This document shows positions 62,985-64,000 of a DNA stretch of 64,000 nt, piece by piece. The number at the start of each line of letters is the position of its first letter. Within the stretch, counting starts at the first letter, position 1. The notes under the pieces were generated by a model. The model was not told the origin of the DNA, ran no database searches, and saw only the letters and a list, made by a program, of their open reading frames with translations. Source of the stretch: Rhodothermales bacterium (lineage in GTDB: Bacteria > Bacteroidota > Rhodothermia > Rhodothermales > UBA10348). Both the position numbers and the translations under genes were made by a program. The DNA is taken from positions 62,001 through 126,000 of the forward strand of contig JANQQV010000009.1 of assembly GCA_028284865.1 (NCBI GenBank). The letters run 5' to 3'.

Positions 62985-64000
62985 TCAGGAGGGCCAGGCG
63001 CGGTAGGCCGAGGGCTCAAGGCTGAGCGCCTTGTACATGTCTCCACGCAACTCATACAGGGATCCTGATTCGCTCCTTGGTTCGAAATCGTAGACGCGCA
63101 CGAGCACAAACGTGCCTGTGTGCTCCCGTGAGTAGTCTAGCTCATTGGGGCTGATATAAAACTTGGTCGAGAGCCCGCCTTTGGTGGTTTTCACCTCGAT
63201 GTGTCGCTCATGGCCCTCTTCGTCAAAGGAGAGGATGTCGTAGCCGGCTCCGTCTCCGTCTTCAACGGAGACGTGCCGGACGCGCAGAGCGAGATCTTCC
63301 CGTCCGGCCTCTGTTAGTCGACTTTTCTCCAGTTCAAGCACCGCCTTCTCTCCCGCGAGGCCCAACTTCTTGTTAGATGCATCTTGAGCGGCCCGCCCAG
63401 CAGAAGATCGCGGCACGAATGAACGCTTCGAGGTGCCTGAACGGGCGGATGAGTCGGGGGGATCAGTCCTTTGCAAACCAGAACGGACCGTGACATTAGC
63501 TCTAGCCTCAGAGCTCGTGTCCTGATCGCTGTCCGCCTCGCGTTCTCCGCTTGGATCGTTAACAGTCAGGGGACGCATGCCGATGGCGTCAAAGATCTGG
63601 CTCTTGACATCAACCCAATCCAAGAGTCGCCATGTGAAATGAACGGGCTGCTCCTGGTCGCTTATGTGATCTTCGTATGCCAGCCGGCCACAATACGTGT
63701 AGTTGTCTTTGCCGCTAGCCCTCAAGAAGAGAAAAATGCTGTAGGCCTTCTCGTCGTGATCAATGAGTCGCCTGATGGCGGGATGAGCGAGCTTTTGATT
63801 GGGCTGCGACTGCCAGACGAGGATTCCCTCCTTCGAAATCCCTTCGACGAAGGTATGCTCTCCTTGGCTTTGGCCGAGAGTGACAAAGAAGACCGTATCG
63901 GCGCTTCCTTCAGGACTCACAATGCCCGATGGGCTCCATTTTCCGAAATTGGGATTGAACTTGTAGTCGGGATCGAAGACGCCCGCCACGTCTTTGCGGG
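62985..64000 (-). CDS. DUF3427-DUF3883 nuclease-like protein (5' end outside window)
   Basis: At least 338 codons; a GTG at 63989 exists, but the frame is open to the window edge ('RKDVAGVFD'), so the gene is probably cut. Residues about 30-150 match DUF3427: 'FFVTLGQSQGEHTFVEGISKEGILVWQSQPNQKLAHPAI' and 'YTYCGRLAYEDH-EQPVHFTWRLLDW'. The last 130 residues match DUF3883: 'LAGEKAVLELEKSRLT', 'GAGYDILSFDEEGHERHIEVKTT', with the D-x(n)-E-x-K of PD-(D/E)xK nucleases. Common in restriction-type and helicase-linked defence proteins. A Ser/Arg-rich linker separates the two. Confidence 0.83.
   Translation of the reverse strand, partial: RKDVAGVFDPDYKFNPNFGKWSPSGIVSPEGSADTVFFVTLGQSQGEHTFVEGISKEGILVWQSQPNQKLAHPAIRRLIDHDEKAYSIFLFLRASGKDNYTYCGRLAYEDHISDQEQPVHFTWRLLDWVDVKSQIFDAIGMRPLTVNDPSGEREADSDQDTSSEARANVTVRSGLQRTDPPDSSARSGTSKRSFVPRSSAGRAAQDASNKKLGLAGEKAVLELEKSRLTEAGREDLALRVRHVSVEDGDGAGYDILSFDEEGHERHIEVKTTKGGLSTKFYISPNELDYSREHTGTFVLVRVYDFEPRSESGSLYELRGDMYKALSLEPSAYRAWPS

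Overview
The window looks like part of a chromosome of a marine-type Bacteroidota/Rhodothermota bacterium (an inference from gene content, no rRNA being present). Three secreted proteins end in the type IX secretion (T9SS) sorting domain with its Y-P-N-P start. There are also many lipoproteins with lipoboxes, a TonB-dependent receptor, a VPS10/BNR-propeller protein, an SGNH-sorbosone-dehydrogenase-cupredoxin fusion, ThuA and Gfo/Idh/MocA proteins. Base composition is about 58% G+C where I counted a line, except for an A+T-richer block at about 57.3-62.9 kb.

Layout. 1-12.2 kb: the tail of an aldo/keto reductase, envelope proteins including two convergent YjbH-like halves, an AroM-family protein, a kinase/DUF2164/UDG run, a five-heme cytochrome c, a broken cytochrome-barrel gene, and two small lipoproteins (cupredoxin and DUF4399). 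12.2-24.1 kb: a complete minus-strand operon for a cytosolic group 3b [NiFe] hydrogenase (hyhB, a cyclic-nucleotide-binding protein, hyhG, hyhS, hyhL), a nickel permease, the large-subunit protease, and hypA, B, F, C, D, E. Structural subunits, metal supply and the cofactor and maturation machinery are therefore all in one place. 24.3-47.1 kb: mostly secreted or periplasmic hydrolases, oxidoreductases and receptors in short operons. 47.2-53.5 kb: a VapBC pair with its operator, then a Tat-exported molybdenum hydroxylase (2Fe-2S and Moco subunits) with a NifU-like gene, facing a convergent methyltransferase-mocA-xdhC operon that would mature such an enzyme. 53.6-57.0 kb: a beta-barrel protein, a Sir2-type deacylase, a DUF2779 remnant, and a translationally coupled pair encoding an HNH/MazG-like fusion and a membrane-anchored SNase-like nuclease.

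57.2-64.0 kb looks like the left end of an integrated island. It begins at the 3' half of a tRNA-Arg(ACG) gene that still has its terminator. It then carries an A+T-rich convergent pair (a Nudix-like protein and a SIR2-like protein), a large beta-helix/papain-like/T9SS protein, and a DUF3427-DUF3883 nuclease-like gene cut by the window edge. The SIR2/Nudix pair and the HNH-MazG/SNase pair are the best candidates for undescribed (possibly defence) systems. The cytochrome-barrel gene at 9530-10697 is the clearest genetic oddity: a 7-bp tandem duplication right after its heme motif shifts the frame, and an in-frame amber codon interrupts it again.
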